DNA from: Planctomycetota bacterium
GTDB taxonomy: Bacteria; Planctomycetota; UBA11346
Assembly (NCBI GenBank): GCA_016745075.1
Contig: JADGDD010000001.1
Span: forward strand, 807,125 to 871,124
DNA: 64,000 bases
Direction of reading: 5' to 3'
Part shown: positions 18,277 to 27,323 of the stretch, in pieces
How the letters are laid out: every line of letters begins with the position of its first letter
Position numbering within the stretch: position 1 is the stretch's first letter
Position numbers and translations under genes: made by a program
The notes under the pieces: generated by a model
Seen by the model: the letters and a program-made list of their open reading frames with translations, nothing else
What the model was told of the DNA's origin: nothing
The model's database searches: none

Positions 18277-20270
18277 GGTTGACCTCCTGAGAATAAGACA
18301 TCCATGAGAGCAATAATGATAAAGAGCAGCATGCCGCAAAGACTCATAATTAAACTCACTTGCGCACGAGAGCGTTGTGCTAAACGATAGACATCACCAA
18401 CCATGTGCGTGCCATGACCAATGAAACGAACCGCTCCGGCACAGATACCACGGTCTACCCAAACATCTAAAATATAAGCAAGCACCATAACTGGACGAAT
18501 GATAGTCCAGGTATAAATAGTATCGAGTGCAGCAGTCCATTGAGCAGCAAAACCTTTTAAAGGAGTCAGCTCATTATGTGCAGGGCCTTTACGGAAAAAG
18601 ACAAAAGCGAAACCACAACCAATGACTGCCATAAGTGTACCAGTTGCCGCCCCAAACATAATTGCTGTCGGACTTACTATTTCAAAGACTGTTACATCAA
18701 CCGCGTTACTCAAATAAGTTTGCAAGCTATTAATCATAACAATCTCATCAGTGCCAGATTCAGCACCAAACCAACTAAAGAGCACAGATACAGGCTCTGC
18801 CCAGACACAACCAACTAACAAACTGCCAAAGCCAAGAATTAAAACAGGAAGAGACATAACAATAGGTACTTCACGCACCGTGATTTTTTCAGAGACTCGA
18901 GACTTACTCCAGAACGTGTAGATCATCATACGAGTCATGTATAGTGCAGTCAGTACCGCAGCAGCCAAAGCAACCCAGAACGCGATATGTGCAAGACCAC
19001 TAGTACTATGATGTAAGCGTTCTAAAATTAAGTCCTTCGAGAAAAATCCTGAACCAAGTGGCATACCAATAATAGCCCACCAGCCAAAAACAAAACTTGA
19101 ATAGGTAAGTGGCATTTTTTTACTGAGCCCACCCATACGCCGCATATCTTGCTCATGATGAAGGGCATGAATAACCGATCCTGAACCGAGGAATAAAGTC
19201 GCTTTAAAGAATGCATGGGTTAACACATGGTAAATAGCAACATCATACGCACCAACACCAACCGCCATAAACATAAAGCCAAGTTGACTCACGGTAGAAT
19301 AGGCGAGTACCTTTTTAATGTCCCATTGTACTAAAGCGGCAACCGCTGCGTAAACAGCAGTAGCACTACCAATGATAAGAATAACATCCATTGTCAGCTG
19401 TGCTTCTTGGAAAAGTGGAGACAAACGTGCACACAAATACACACCTGAAGTCACCATAGTTGCTGCATGAATAAGCGCAGAAACTGGCGTTGGCCCTGCC
19501 ATCGCATCTGGTAGCCATGTCATAAGTGGGATCTGAGCACTCTTACCTGTACAGCCAAGAAAGATAAACAAGGTCGCAAGTGTTAGGAAAAACACACCTT
19601 GCTCAGTATCAAGCATCAAAGCTACATTGTCAGCTAACCAATCATAACTTAAACTTGCTGAACCAGTCGCTTCAATCCCAAGCACGACAAGAATGAACAT
19701 ACCAATCAACAGGCCAAGGTCGCCAACACGGTTCATGATAAAGGCTTTTTTCGCTGCATCATTATTGGCATGGTCTTTATGCCAGAAACCAATTAGCAAA
19801 TAAGAGCAGAGGCCCACCCCTTCCCAACCGAGGAACGTTACCAATAAGTTTTCACCCATAACCAGCATGATCATGCTAAACATAAAGAGGTTTAGGTACG
19901 ACATAAAACGAGTAAAGCCACGGTCCGTCGCCATATAACCAATGGAATAGACATGAATCAAGGTACCGATGCCAGTAATGAATAATAACATCAAGCTGGT
20001 CAAATGATCAAAGCCAAGAGCAAAATCTACGCTAAGACTGCCAACAGTAAACCAATTCCACAACAGGGCAGGTTCGCCAAGACCATTATACAACGAAATT
20101 GAGAGAACGATAGTGAGTATGAAACTGATAGCTGGCATCAGCACTGCAAGAAATCCGGTAAAACCTCGACTTGGTCCTACAGGTGATTGAGCACTGCTCA
20201 ACGCCATTGCACCATTGATACAAAAACCAAGTAAAGGAAGGGCCGGAATAAGCCAAAGAAGCGTATGCAT
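18273..20270 (-). CDS. nuoL: NADH-quinone oxidoreductase subunit L
   Basis: 665 residues, the largest antiporter-like subunit, with the long C-terminal lateral helix region. Key stretches: VTFLGWEGVGLCSYLLIGFW, IPLMTWLPDAMAGPTPVSAL, HAATMVTSGVYL and LAYSTVSQLGFMF. It starts 7 bp after nuoK and ends at the nuoM start. The conserved TM5 Glu and TM7 Lys (AQIPLM region preceded by TGKS) are present, so it looks functional. Confidence 0.95.
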   Translation of the reverse strand: MHTLLWLIPALPLLGFCINGAMALSSAQSPVGPSRGFTGFLAVLMPAISFILTIVLSISLYNGLGEPALLWNWFTVGSLSVDFALGFDHLTSLMLLFITGIGTLIHVYSIGYMATDRGFTRFMSYLNLFMFSMIMLVMGENLLVTFLGWEGVGLCSYLLIGFWHKDHANNDAAKKAFIMNRVGDLGLLIGMFILVVLGIEATGSASLSYDWLADNVALMLDTEQGVFFLTLATLFIFLGCTGKSAQIPLMTWLPDAMAGPTPVSALIHAATMVTSGVYLCARLSPLFQEAQLTMDVILIIGSATAVYAAVAALVQWDIKKVLAYSTVSQLGFMFMAVGVGAYDVAIYHVLTHAFFKATLFLGSGSVIHALHHEQDMRRMGGLSKKMPLTYSSFVFGWWAIIGMPLGSGFFSKDLILERLHHSTSGLAHIAFWVALAAAVLTALYMTRMMIYTFWSKSRVSEKITVREVPIVMSLPVLILGFGSLLVGCVWAEPVSVLFSWFGAESGTDEIVMINSLQTYLSNAVDVTVFEIVSPTAIMFGAATGTLMAVIGCGFAFVFFRKGPAHNELTPLKGFAAQWTAALDTIYTWTIIRPVMVLAYILDVWVDRGICAGAVRFIGHGTHMVGDVYRLAQRSRAQVSLIMSLCGMLLFIIIALMDVLFSGGQP

Positions 20271-20277
20271 TGTACGA

Positions 20278-20586
20278 CTACTCCTTCATCGCCGCGTAGT
20301 CATCAACATCCAGACTACCACGACCACGGAATAAACAGATAACCATTGCCAAGCCCACACAAGCTTCAGCGGCTGCTACTCCGATAATAAAGAGGGGAAC
20401 AATATGACCAATCAAGCTATTCTCACCGGAATGCTGACCAGAAAATCCAACAAAACTTAAATTGATGGCATTCAGCATAAGCTCAACTCCCATCAACATA
20501 AAGAAAATATTGCGGCGGGTAATCACCACAACCAGTCCAATAGAAAATAAGCAGGCTGCAAGTAACTGTAAGTGAGCTGGGTTCAT
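20278..20586 (-). CDS. nuoK: NADH-quinone oxidoreductase subunit K
   Basis: 102 residues with three transmembrane helices, the usual size. It has the FMLMGVELMLNAINLSFVGF and AAAEACVGLAMVI segments that carry the two conserved membrane glutamates of the E-channel. Its start overlaps the nuoJ stop by one base. Confidence 0.95.
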   Translation of the reverse strand: MNPAHLQLLAACLFSIGLVVVITRRNIFFMLMGVELMLNAINLSFVGFSGQHSGENSLIGHIVPLFIIGVAAAEACVGLAMVICLFRGRGSLDVDDYAAMKE

Positions 20587-21164
20587 TAATGGCCCCCTTC
20601 TTCTTCTTGAGAAGGTGCAGTAGCATCTTCCAATACAGAGTTGAGGTCGCGCTTGGATAAGAATACAGCACCAACCATAGAACCAAGCAAGACAACACCA
20701 ATAACTTCAAACAATAAGAAATAGCCAGGTCCTTCTTCGCTGGTATCAAATAACTGAAGCGCGATATTATCAACTGCTCCGGATACCGCTTGGTTTGCTA
20801 CTTGTGGGGCTGCATATTGTGCATGAAAGACAATATGGCCTGCAATCATGAAAAAGGCAATACCAATAGCCACCCCTCCGAGCATACGCTTACGGCCAGA
20901 ACGTGGCGTACTATTATCACGCGCACCACCAACCACCATGATGACAAAAATCACCAACATCATAATCGCACCAGTATACACAAGTATTTGAACAATGCCT
21001 AAGAAAGGAGCAGCAGAAATTGAATAAATACCAGCAAGTGACAACATCACACCAATCAGGCACAAGGCACCAGATAATGGATGGCGAGCAAAAGCGAGAC
21101 CACAAGCGCAAATAATAGCAATTAAAGCAAACAAGCAAAAATAGATATCATACCACATTAACAA
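20586..21164 (-). CDS. nuoJ: NADH-quinone oxidoreductase subunit J
   Basis: 192 residues, about five membrane helices. The stretch FLGIVQILVYTGAIMMLVIF is the conserved TM3 region (pi-bulge helix) of NuoJ. The 3' end carries an acidic tail (APSQEEEGGH). It overlaps nuoI by 7 bp. Confidence 0.94.
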   Translation of the reverse strand: MLMWYDIYFCLFALIAIICACGLAFARHPLSGALCLIGVMLSLAGIYSISAAPFLGIVQILVYTGAIMMLVIFVIMVVGGARDNSTPRSGRKRMLGGVAIGIAFFMIAGHIVFHAQYAAPQVANQAVSGAVDNIALQLFDTSEEGPGYFLLFEVIGVVLLGSMVGAVFLSKRDLNSVLEDATAPSQEEEGGH

Positions 21165-21772
21165 GTCTCCTTATCGGCAACGTCTGCTACATCACCGGCA
21201 GAAAACATACCGCCCTGCATTGCAGCTAAAGCCTGCTCGTTTAGGAGCCCACCAGGAGCTTCTTGAGAAATAATATCTTCCGCAGGATAATCTGCTGGAG
21301 ACCAGTCCATCAAACGATCTTTATTGGCAATAAAAGCATCGCGTGAATCTTCAACTAGAATGGCTTTTCCTGTATCCATACGAATCGCATCACAGGGACA
21401 CGCCTCAACGCACAAACCACAAAACACACACAAAAGCCAATCAATATCAAACGTCGCTGGCCGTTTTTCTATATCACCATCTGGTGATTCTTCTGCCACA
21501 ATAGTAATACAGCGCGCAGGACAGGCTGTTTGGCACATATAGCAAGCGACACAACGACTGGTGCCATCTGCTCGTTTCATTAAACGATGTTCACTGCGAT
21601 GCTCAGCAGGTAGCTCTGGCTGTACTTCCGGATAATTTAATACAGGAATAGTTTCTGGCTTGGCCAATGAACGAACGGCATGTTTGATAGTAAGTGCCAT
21701 TCCTTTAAACACTTCAACAAAATACAGTTGTTCAAGCAGACTCAGCTGCGGCCGTGGGATAATTTTAGCCAC
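21158..21772 (-). CDS. nuoI: NADH-quinone oxidoreductase subunit I (2x[4Fe-4S])
   Basis: 204 residues. Two ferredoxin motifs are complete: CVACYMCQTACPARC and CVFCGLCVEACPCDAI, binding clusters N6a and N6b. The amphipathic N-terminal helix precedes GLALTIKH-like sequence that docks on the membrane arm. It overlaps nuoH by 8 bp. The C-terminal 40 residues beyond the usual core (after DRLMDW) are Ala/Gly/Glu-rich and specific to this lineage. Confidence 0.95.
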   Translation of the reverse strand: MAKIIPRPQLSLLEQLYFVEVFKGMALTIKHAVRSLAKPETIPVLNYPEVQPELPAEHRSEHRLMKRADGTSRCVACYMCQTACPARCITIVAEESPDGDIEKRPATFDIDWLLCVFCGLCVEACPCDAIRMDTGKAILVEDSRDAFIANKDRLMDWSPADYPAEDIISQEAPGGLLNEQALAAMQGGMFSAGDVADVADKETC

Positions 21773-23063
21773 TGATCACCCCCGTTTCGATTAAGAGTTT
21801 GTAGACAATTGCTGTTATGACGAGATTCACGAGCGCAACATTCAGCATAACCTTCCATCCGAGTGCCATAATATGGTCATAACGGAAACGTGGTACTGTC
21901 CAACGTACCCAGACAAAGACCCAACAGAAGAACATGGTCTTAGCCATAACAATACTGATTTGAATAGCCGCTGTCAGCAATTCTGACAATAAGCCATCCA
22001 TAGGAATAAACATTAAGACAGCAGCAATGAGCACTGCAACCAATGCGCCACCACCGAAAATAATTTGAAAAAGGCTATATTCTTTTAACCGTACTGCTTT
22101 ATCACTTGCTTTTAAAGCACCGTAAAGTTTTTTCTGACGAGTCGTCATCAAGCAAAATAGCGCCAACATCAAAGCCTTCACCGCTAAGAGTCCTGCTAAA
22201 ACACCAGCAGTATGCGCATGAATGACCTCTGTGTTTAAACCGGGTAAATGATAACCACCGAAGAACAGCGTAGCTATGAGCGCAGAAGCAATAACAATAT
22301 GAGCATATTCACCCATGAAGAATAAAGCAAAGCGAATAGAAGAATATTCGGTATGAAAACCACCAACAATTTCTGATTCACCCTCTGAAACACAAAATGG
22401 TGTACGACCCGTTTCAGCAAACATTGAGACGATAAATAATAAACAACCTACTGGTTGTACCACCACGCCCCACGCGTTTGCTGCCTGCCATTCAACAATG
22501 TCGGTCATATTAAACGAGCCGATCAACAAAAGCAGACCAACAACACTCAAGCCCATACTCACTTCATAGCTGATCATCATCGCTGACGCACGCATGCCGC
22601 CGAGTAAACTATATTTATTATGCGAAGCCCAACTGCCAATAACAACGCCATACACACTCAGTGCGCCCAAAGCGAACAGCATTAACAAACCAGAGTTGGC
22701 GTTAATAATAGCGCCAGAAACTTCGACTCCCTCTAAGCTGATTGGGGCAAACCATGGAATAAGTGCTGGTGTTAAAATAGCAGTCATCAATGGTAACATC
22801 GGTGCAAGAATATAATACCATTTATGTGCATGTTTTGGTAAAAAGTCTTCCTTGAAAAATAATTTTACCGAGTCTGAAATATTGTGAATCATACCAAAGC
22901 CACGAACAGAGCCAATGCCTGGTATTTTAATTGCGGCGCGATTTGGACCAACACGGTCTTGAATAATCGATGCGCCTTTTCGTTCTAAGAAAATCATGAT
23001 TGCAATGCAGGACAGTGGAATGAACGCCAAGCCAAATTTTGCAATAAAGAGGATAATTTCCAT
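21765..23063 (-). CDS. nuoH: NADH-quinone oxidoreductase subunit H
   Basis: 432 residues, about eight or nine membrane helices, slightly longer than the usual 320-350 because of an expanded loop region around residues 280-320. Conserved segments: FLERKGASIIQDRVGPNR near the N-terminus, ETGRTPFCVSEGESEIVGGFHTEYS (quinone-site loop), and WVRWTVPRFRYDHIMALGWK. It forms the quinone chamber with NuoB and NuoD. It starts 3 bp after nuoG. Confidence 0.95.
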   Translation of the reverse strand: MEIILFIAKFGLAFIPLSCIAIMIFLERKGASIIQDRVGPNRAAIKIPGIGSVRGFGMIHNISDSVKLFFKEDFLPKHAHKWYYILAPMLPLMTAILTPALIPWFAPISLEGVEVSGAIINANSGLLMLFALGALSVYGVVIGSWASHNKYSLLGGMRASAMMISYEVSMGLSVVGLLLLIGSFNMTDIVEWQAANAWGVVVQPVGCLLFIVSMFAETGRTPFCVSEGESEIVGGFHTEYSSIRFALFFMGEYAHIVIASALIATLFFGGYHLPGLNTEVIHAHTAGVLAGLLAVKALMLALFCLMTTRQKKLYGALKASDKAVRLKEYSLFQIIFGGGALVAVLIAAVLMFIPMDGLLSELLTAAIQISIVMAKTMFFCWVFVWVRWTVPRFRYDHIMALGWKVMLNVALVNLVITAIVYKLLIETGVISG

Positions 23064-23066
23064 TCT

Positions 23067-24716
23067 TTACACCTCCGCACTTTCTGCACTTGCAGCCACA
23101 GCCGCCTCTGAAACAAGCTGCTGCCCCAAAGCACCAATACTCCGATAACTCACATCTGCTAATTGTGGAACACGTGCCTTCACAGCTTTCCATGCAGCAG
23201 CGCTATCCCACTCTACGCCAGAAAGCTCAGATACAGCTTCCCAGATACTCATCAATTCATCGTTGGGACAAATTGGACAAGCTTGCAACATTTGAATACG
23301 GTCATTGCAGTTGACCATCGTACCACGCACTTCTGCCCAAGCACGTACGCCCATAGCAACAGTCGCTCGTGATGCGGTAGCATCTTTCCATGCACTGAAG
23401 ACAAGGCGTTCGGAAATACCTTCCAAAGCAACGGCTTTTTCTGCATCTGCTGCCCAGAGGTCATGACCAACAGTGAGCAAACAATCGAATTCAGCAACAC
23501 GTTCACAGAGTTGGTCAAGATTGTCTGGAATAGCAAGCAACTCACAACCACGGCGGTTTGCAACAGGGTCACCGCTGCGTGCAATACCATCTCCTTCGCC
23601 AACTGCCAACCAGCTACCACCAAAGAGTTCTGCTCGATCACCAAGTTTTTCTAGTAAAGCAAGCACAGCGGCATTGTCTTCGTTGGTCGCATGACCAGAA
23701 GCAACAATCGCAATTTTTTTAGCAGATGCTAAAGCCGCACTCATTGCAGTATTAGCTTCTGCCAACGAACATGGCTCACCATGTTTCAGGCCCTCGGTTA
23801 AACGATTCTCGGTGAGTTGTGTATAGAGCATGCGACTATCATTATGCAGCCAGCTCTTATTAACATCTGGATTGCGACGTGGCATTAAGCGGTAAACACC
23901 ATACTCTGGAGCTCCCTCGCGTTGTCCTTCATTATAGTCAATTGTGATATTCGCACCAAGACTATCATCAGGAACAATACTGTTTGTTTTCTTTAAAAAC
24001 CAAACGCGTTGTTGAAAACGAAAATGCTTACCTGTTAAAGCACCAACTGGGCAAACATCGGTGGTGCACAGATCATATTCATGATCAAGCTTTTCACCTG
24101 GAAATGTTGTGATGTAGGTATGGTCACCACGTGATGCTAATTCTAATTGTTCATCGCCGGCAACTTCACGCATAAAGCGCACACAACGGGAACAAGAAAT
24201 ACAACGTTCTTGGTCTAACAAAACGCGATCGCCAAGGTCTATATGTTTACCACCACGAGTTTGCCCTTTACGGTCACAGCTTTGGTGGTCTGGACCACCT
24301 GCATACTGCTTACCAATATCATCACGCATGCGGCTTTCACCACGGCCATCAGACATGTAGTGTTCTTGTAATTTGCATTCACCAGCTTTATCACAAATTG
24401 GGCAATCCAGTGGATGGTTAACTAATTGGAATTCCATCACACCTTTACGCGCATTCACTACTTTTTCTGATGAACGCTGAGTGCGCACATTCATACCTGG
24501 ACGAATGGGCATATGGCAAGAAATCATCAATCCCCAACCGCGCGGGCCTTCAACCTCTGCCAAACAAATACGGCAGTTCCCAGCAATAGAGAGATCTTCA
24601 TGATAGCAAAAGTTTGGCGTATCAACGCCAGCTTCCCACAAGGCTTGAATAAGTTGTTGGCCCGGTGTAACGGAATGCTCTTCACCATCTATGGTTATTT
24701 GTATTTTATCGGTCAT
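23067..24716 (-). CDS. nuoG: NADH-quinone oxidoreductase subunit G, short form
   Basis: 549 residues. The N-terminal [2Fe-2S] domain (NFCYHEDLSIAGNCRICLAEVEG), the HPLDCPICDKAGECKLQ region and the [4Fe-4S] ligands (CISCSRCVRFMREV; CTTDVCPVGALTG) are all present. The molybdopterin-oxidoreductase-like C-terminal part is much shorter than in E. coli NuoG (about 900 residues), which is common in other phyla. It starts after a 163-bp gap from nuoF that holds a long hairpin, the only sizeable gap in the operon. Confidence 0.94.
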   Translation of the reverse strand: MTDKIQITIDGEEHSVTPGQQLIQALWEAGVDTPNFCYHEDLSIAGNCRICLAEVEGPRGWGLMISCHMPIRPGMNVRTQRSSEKVVNARKGVMEFQLVNHPLDCPICDKAGECKLQEHYMSDGRGESRMRDDIGKQYAGGPDHQSCDRKGQTRGGKHIDLGDRVLLDQERCISCSRCVRFMREVAGDEQLELASRGDHTYITTFPGEKLDHEYDLCTTDVCPVGALTGKHFRFQQRVWFLKKTNSIVPDDSLGANITIDYNEGQREGAPEYGVYRLMPRRNPDVNKSWLHNDSRMLYTQLTENRLTEGLKHGEPCSLAEANTAMSAALASAKKIAIVASGHATNEDNAAVLALLEKLGDRAELFGGSWLAVGEGDGIARSGDPVANRRGCELLAIPDNLDQLCERVAEFDCLLTVGHDLWAADAEKAVALEGISERLVFSAWKDATASRATVAMGVRAWAEVRGTMVNCNDRIQMLQACPICPNDELMSIWEAVSELSGVEWDSAAAWKAVKARVPQLADVSYRSIGALGQQLVSEAAVAASAESAEV

Positions 24717-24743
24717 TTCGCAAGCCTCTTATACTTCAAAACC

Positions 24744-24827
24744 TTGTGTAAGAAGGGAAAGGGAGAAATTGGAAAAGAAAAATGAGTTAAAAGGTCTTTC
24801 TCATTTTCTATTTTCCCTCTTACACAA
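24744..24827. repeat. long imperfect inverted repeat between nuoF and nuoG
   Basis: The arms begin with a perfect 9-bp match, TTGTGTAAG and CTTACACAA, continue with GGGAAA against TTTCCC, and close with AAAATGAG against CTCATTTT around a loop of about 13 bases. The left arm has about 15 extra bases that bulge. It lies wholly in the 163-bp spacer and the transcribed RNA could fold on itself. It may act as an mRNA-processing or stability element or as a partial terminator separating nuoA-F from nuoG-N expression. No T-run follows it on either strand, so a simple terminator is unlikely. Confidence 0.6.
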
Positions 24828-24879
24828 AACATTTTGCGTAAAAGAATAGAGTGATTCGTACTATACGATGCCATAGTCA

Positions 24880-26208
24880 TTACCAGAATCCACCAGGTTG
24901 AAGACTTGCCACATCACGACCAGCGTCTTTTTCATCGCTCTTATCGAGATAAGCATCAAAATAACTACGGAATTTCTTCAAGAACCCACCAATGGCCCAT
25001 GCATCCGCGGTAGCCAATGGACAGATTGTCGTCCATTCAAACTGGTCAGCTAAATCTTGAATAAATTCAACATCACCCATACGGCCTTTACCCGCGACAA
25101 CGGCATCAACAACCCGATCAGCATACCCAGTCCCTTCACGGCATGGCGTGCACTGACCACAGCTTTCGTGCGAATAAAAACGAGTCAGTGTTTGTAACAT
25201 CAATACTGGGTCTCGTGTGGTGTTAAATGGCATAACCGCACCAGAACCAAGCATGGTGCCCAGCTCTTTCATGCATTCATAATCCATAGTCGCATCATCG
25301 CATTCGTCTGATGATAATACAGGTGAAGAGGAACCACCAGGAATACAACCAGCCAAATCACCAACAACGCCACCAGCTAAATCGAAGAATTCTTTCATCG
25401 GCATACCAAGTGGAATTTCATAGACGCCTGGCTTGGCAACATCTCCTGAAATACTAAAGAGTTTCGTGCCTGGACTCATGCTTGTTCCCAGTGCCTTATA
25501 GGCAGCTGGACCATGTTCAAAAATCCACGGTAAAGCGGCAATGGTTTCTACGTTATTAACAACAGTTGGACTTTCAAATGCACCACTAATAGCAGGGAAC
25601 GGTGGTTTTAATCGCGGTTGACCCTTGCAGCCTTCCAAGGCATTAATTAAAGCGGTTTCTTCACCGCAAATATATGCACCAGCACCACGATGTACGTAGA
25701 TGTCTAAGTTGTAACCAGTACCCTTGATATTTTCACCCAGAAAACCTGCTTCATACGCTTCTTGTAAGGCACTATTCAAACGGCGAATTTGCGGCAACAT
25801 TTCACCACGAACAAAAATATAAGCAGTCCGTACACCAAGAGCATATCCGGCAATAATCATACCTTCAATTAAACTATGTGGGTCACGGTCCATTATGAAA
25901 TGGTCTTTAAACGTTCCCGGCTCACCTTCATCTGCGTTAATAACCAGATACACAGGTTTCTCACCATTACGAGGAACAAAACGCCATTTCATACCAGTAG
26001 GGAAGCCAGCGCCACCACGACCACGAATACCAGAGGCAAATACGTCTTCAATGATTTCAAATTGGCTGCGGCCAAAGATACGCGCACCAGCACCTGTTTC
26101 CAAACGAGAGTACGCACCATGTTCTGCGGCAACGGACATCGTATGGCCGTCTGTCACATCAAAGAGCGCACTTAATACTTGTGGGCAATTTTCTGGAGTG
26201 CGTTTCAT
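24880..26208 (-). CDS. nuoF: NADH-quinone oxidoreductase subunit F (NADH/FMN-binding)
   Basis: 442 residues. Visible: GRGGAGFPTGMKW (FMN/NADH phosphate loop), NADEGEPGTFKDH, GAGAYICGEETALINALEG, and the [4Fe-4S] ligands SCGQCTPCREGT with a further Cys in TICPLATADAW. It oxidises NADH and passes electrons to N3. It overlaps nuoE by 4 bp. The C-terminus has a normal extension. Confidence 0.95.
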   Translation of the reverse strand: MKRTPENCPQVLSALFDVTDGHTMSVAAEHGAYSRLETGAGARIFGRSQFEIIEDVFASGIRGRGGAGFPTGMKWRFVPRNGEKPVYLVINADEGEPGTFKDHFIMDRDPHSLIEGMIIAGYALGVRTAYIFVRGEMLPQIRRLNSALQEAYEAGFLGENIKGTGYNLDIYVHRGAGAYICGEETALINALEGCKGQPRLKPPFPAISGAFESPTVVNNVETIAALPWIFEHGPAAYKALGTSMSPGTKLFSISGDVAKPGVYEIPLGMPMKEFFDLAGGVVGDLAGCIPGGSSSPVLSSDECDDATMDYECMKELGTMLGSGAVMPFNTTRDPVLMLQTLTRFYSHESCGQCTPCREGTGYADRVVDAVVAGKGRMGDVEFIQDLADQFEWTTICPLATADAWAIGGFLKKFRSYFDAYLDKSDEKDAGRDVASLQPGGFW

Positions 26209-27323
26209 TTTTTGCCCTCCTCTTTATTCGCAGTCTTTTCCGACGCTTGTGCAATATCTGCATTCACTTCTTTTTTACCGCCATTCTCTTTACCGCTTTT
26301 CTCATCAGAGAGCACTTTGAGATTGTACTCAGTATCTGCCTCTGGACGAGCTTCTGTGGTAATTGCAATAGAAGAGCTTGGTGTCGCAACACGATTGCCG
26401 CTATGTGCTATAGCACGGTAGTAGACGGTTTTACCAATATCGACACGGTCATCAAATGTTACGGTCTTAGGTCCAGGAGGACCTTTGATCGTGGACGGAT
26501 CAATTGCACCAACTTCAGAAAAGCCGAGATCATCATCACTACGTTCAAAAACAAGCTTACTGCACTCTGGTGCAATAAGGGCATGTACCGTTATTTTGCC
26601 GTTTGCGCCTTCTGCATTTAAATTAATTGCCGGCGGAGCAGCAGCATATGTTTCTTGGTTTGGACTCCCGCTTGCCTTGGGTGCACCAGGATGGCCAAGA
26701 GAATCAAGAATAATACCACCCAATTGGTCGACTGTTTCCCACTCTGGATGTGCGGCTGCTTCTGCACGTAAACGTTCAATCCACCGATCTACATCAGCAG
26801 CTTGCGTATGCCAGCCATCTTCATGCTGATTAAGCTCTTCTGGACCATAAAGAAATTCATCATCAATTTGTACGGCTGGGCCATTGCCACACGCCGCCAA
26901 ACACTCTACGCGCTCAAGTGCGAATAAGTTATCTTCCGTTACACTACCACAGGCTATACCAAGCTTTTCTTCAAGATGAGCTATCAGTGCTTCACTTCCT
27001 TGAATGAGGCAATTCACCGTTTGACAAACACGGATATGCCAACGTGCGGGTGGAACCTGTTTATACATGGTATAAAATTCAGTGACCGCAAATGCGTGCA
27101 CAGGACTCACCTCTGCAATACCTGCTGCCCATTTAATGCCAAGACGTGGCACCCAGCCAAATTCTTCTTGGATAAGCCAGAGTACTTGTAACAACGTTGC
27201 TCGTTTAACAGGGTAGCGACGAACCAACTCATCAATACGAGCTTGATGTTTGCTCATCCGTTCTGCTACACCTTCTAGCGTTAAGTCTTGTGGCTGAACC
27301 TCAGCAATGCCGACCTTGCTCAT
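26205..27323 (-). CDS. nuoE: NADH-quinone oxidoreductase subunit E with C-terminal FN3-like extension
   Basis: 372 residues; NuoE usually has about 150-180. Residues 1-195 are canonical: the helical start, VTEFYTMYKQVP, and the N1a [2Fe-2S] ligands in RVCQTVNC (C100, C105) and ECLAACGNGP (C141, C145). After a linker, residues about 230-325 look like one fibronectin type III-like beta-sandwich (ITVHALIAPEC, LVFERSDDDLGF, TVYYRAIAHSGNR, SIAITTEA). The last 45 residues are charged and Lys/Glu-rich. The extension is in frame and uninterrupted, so it is a fusion rather than an artefact. Its role is unknown; a cytoplasmic scaffold or assembly contact is one idea. Confidence 0.9.
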   Translation of the reverse strand: MSKVGIAEVQPQDLTLEGVAERMSKHQARIDELVRRYPVKRATLLQVLWLIQEEFGWVPRLGIKWAAGIAEVSPVHAFAVTEFYTMYKQVPPARWHIRVCQTVNCLIQGSEALIAHLEEKLGIACGSVTEDNLFALERVECLAACGNGPAVQIDDEFLYGPEELNQHEDGWHTQAADVDRWIERLRAEAAAHPEWETVDQLGGIILDSLGHPGAPKASGSPNQETYAAAPPAINLNAEGANGKITVHALIAPECSKLVFERSDDDLGFSEVGAIDPSTIKGPPGPKTVTFDDRVDIGKTVYYRAIAHSGNRVATPSSSIAITTEARPEADTEYNLKVLSDEKSGKENGGKKEVNADIAQASEKTANKEEGKK

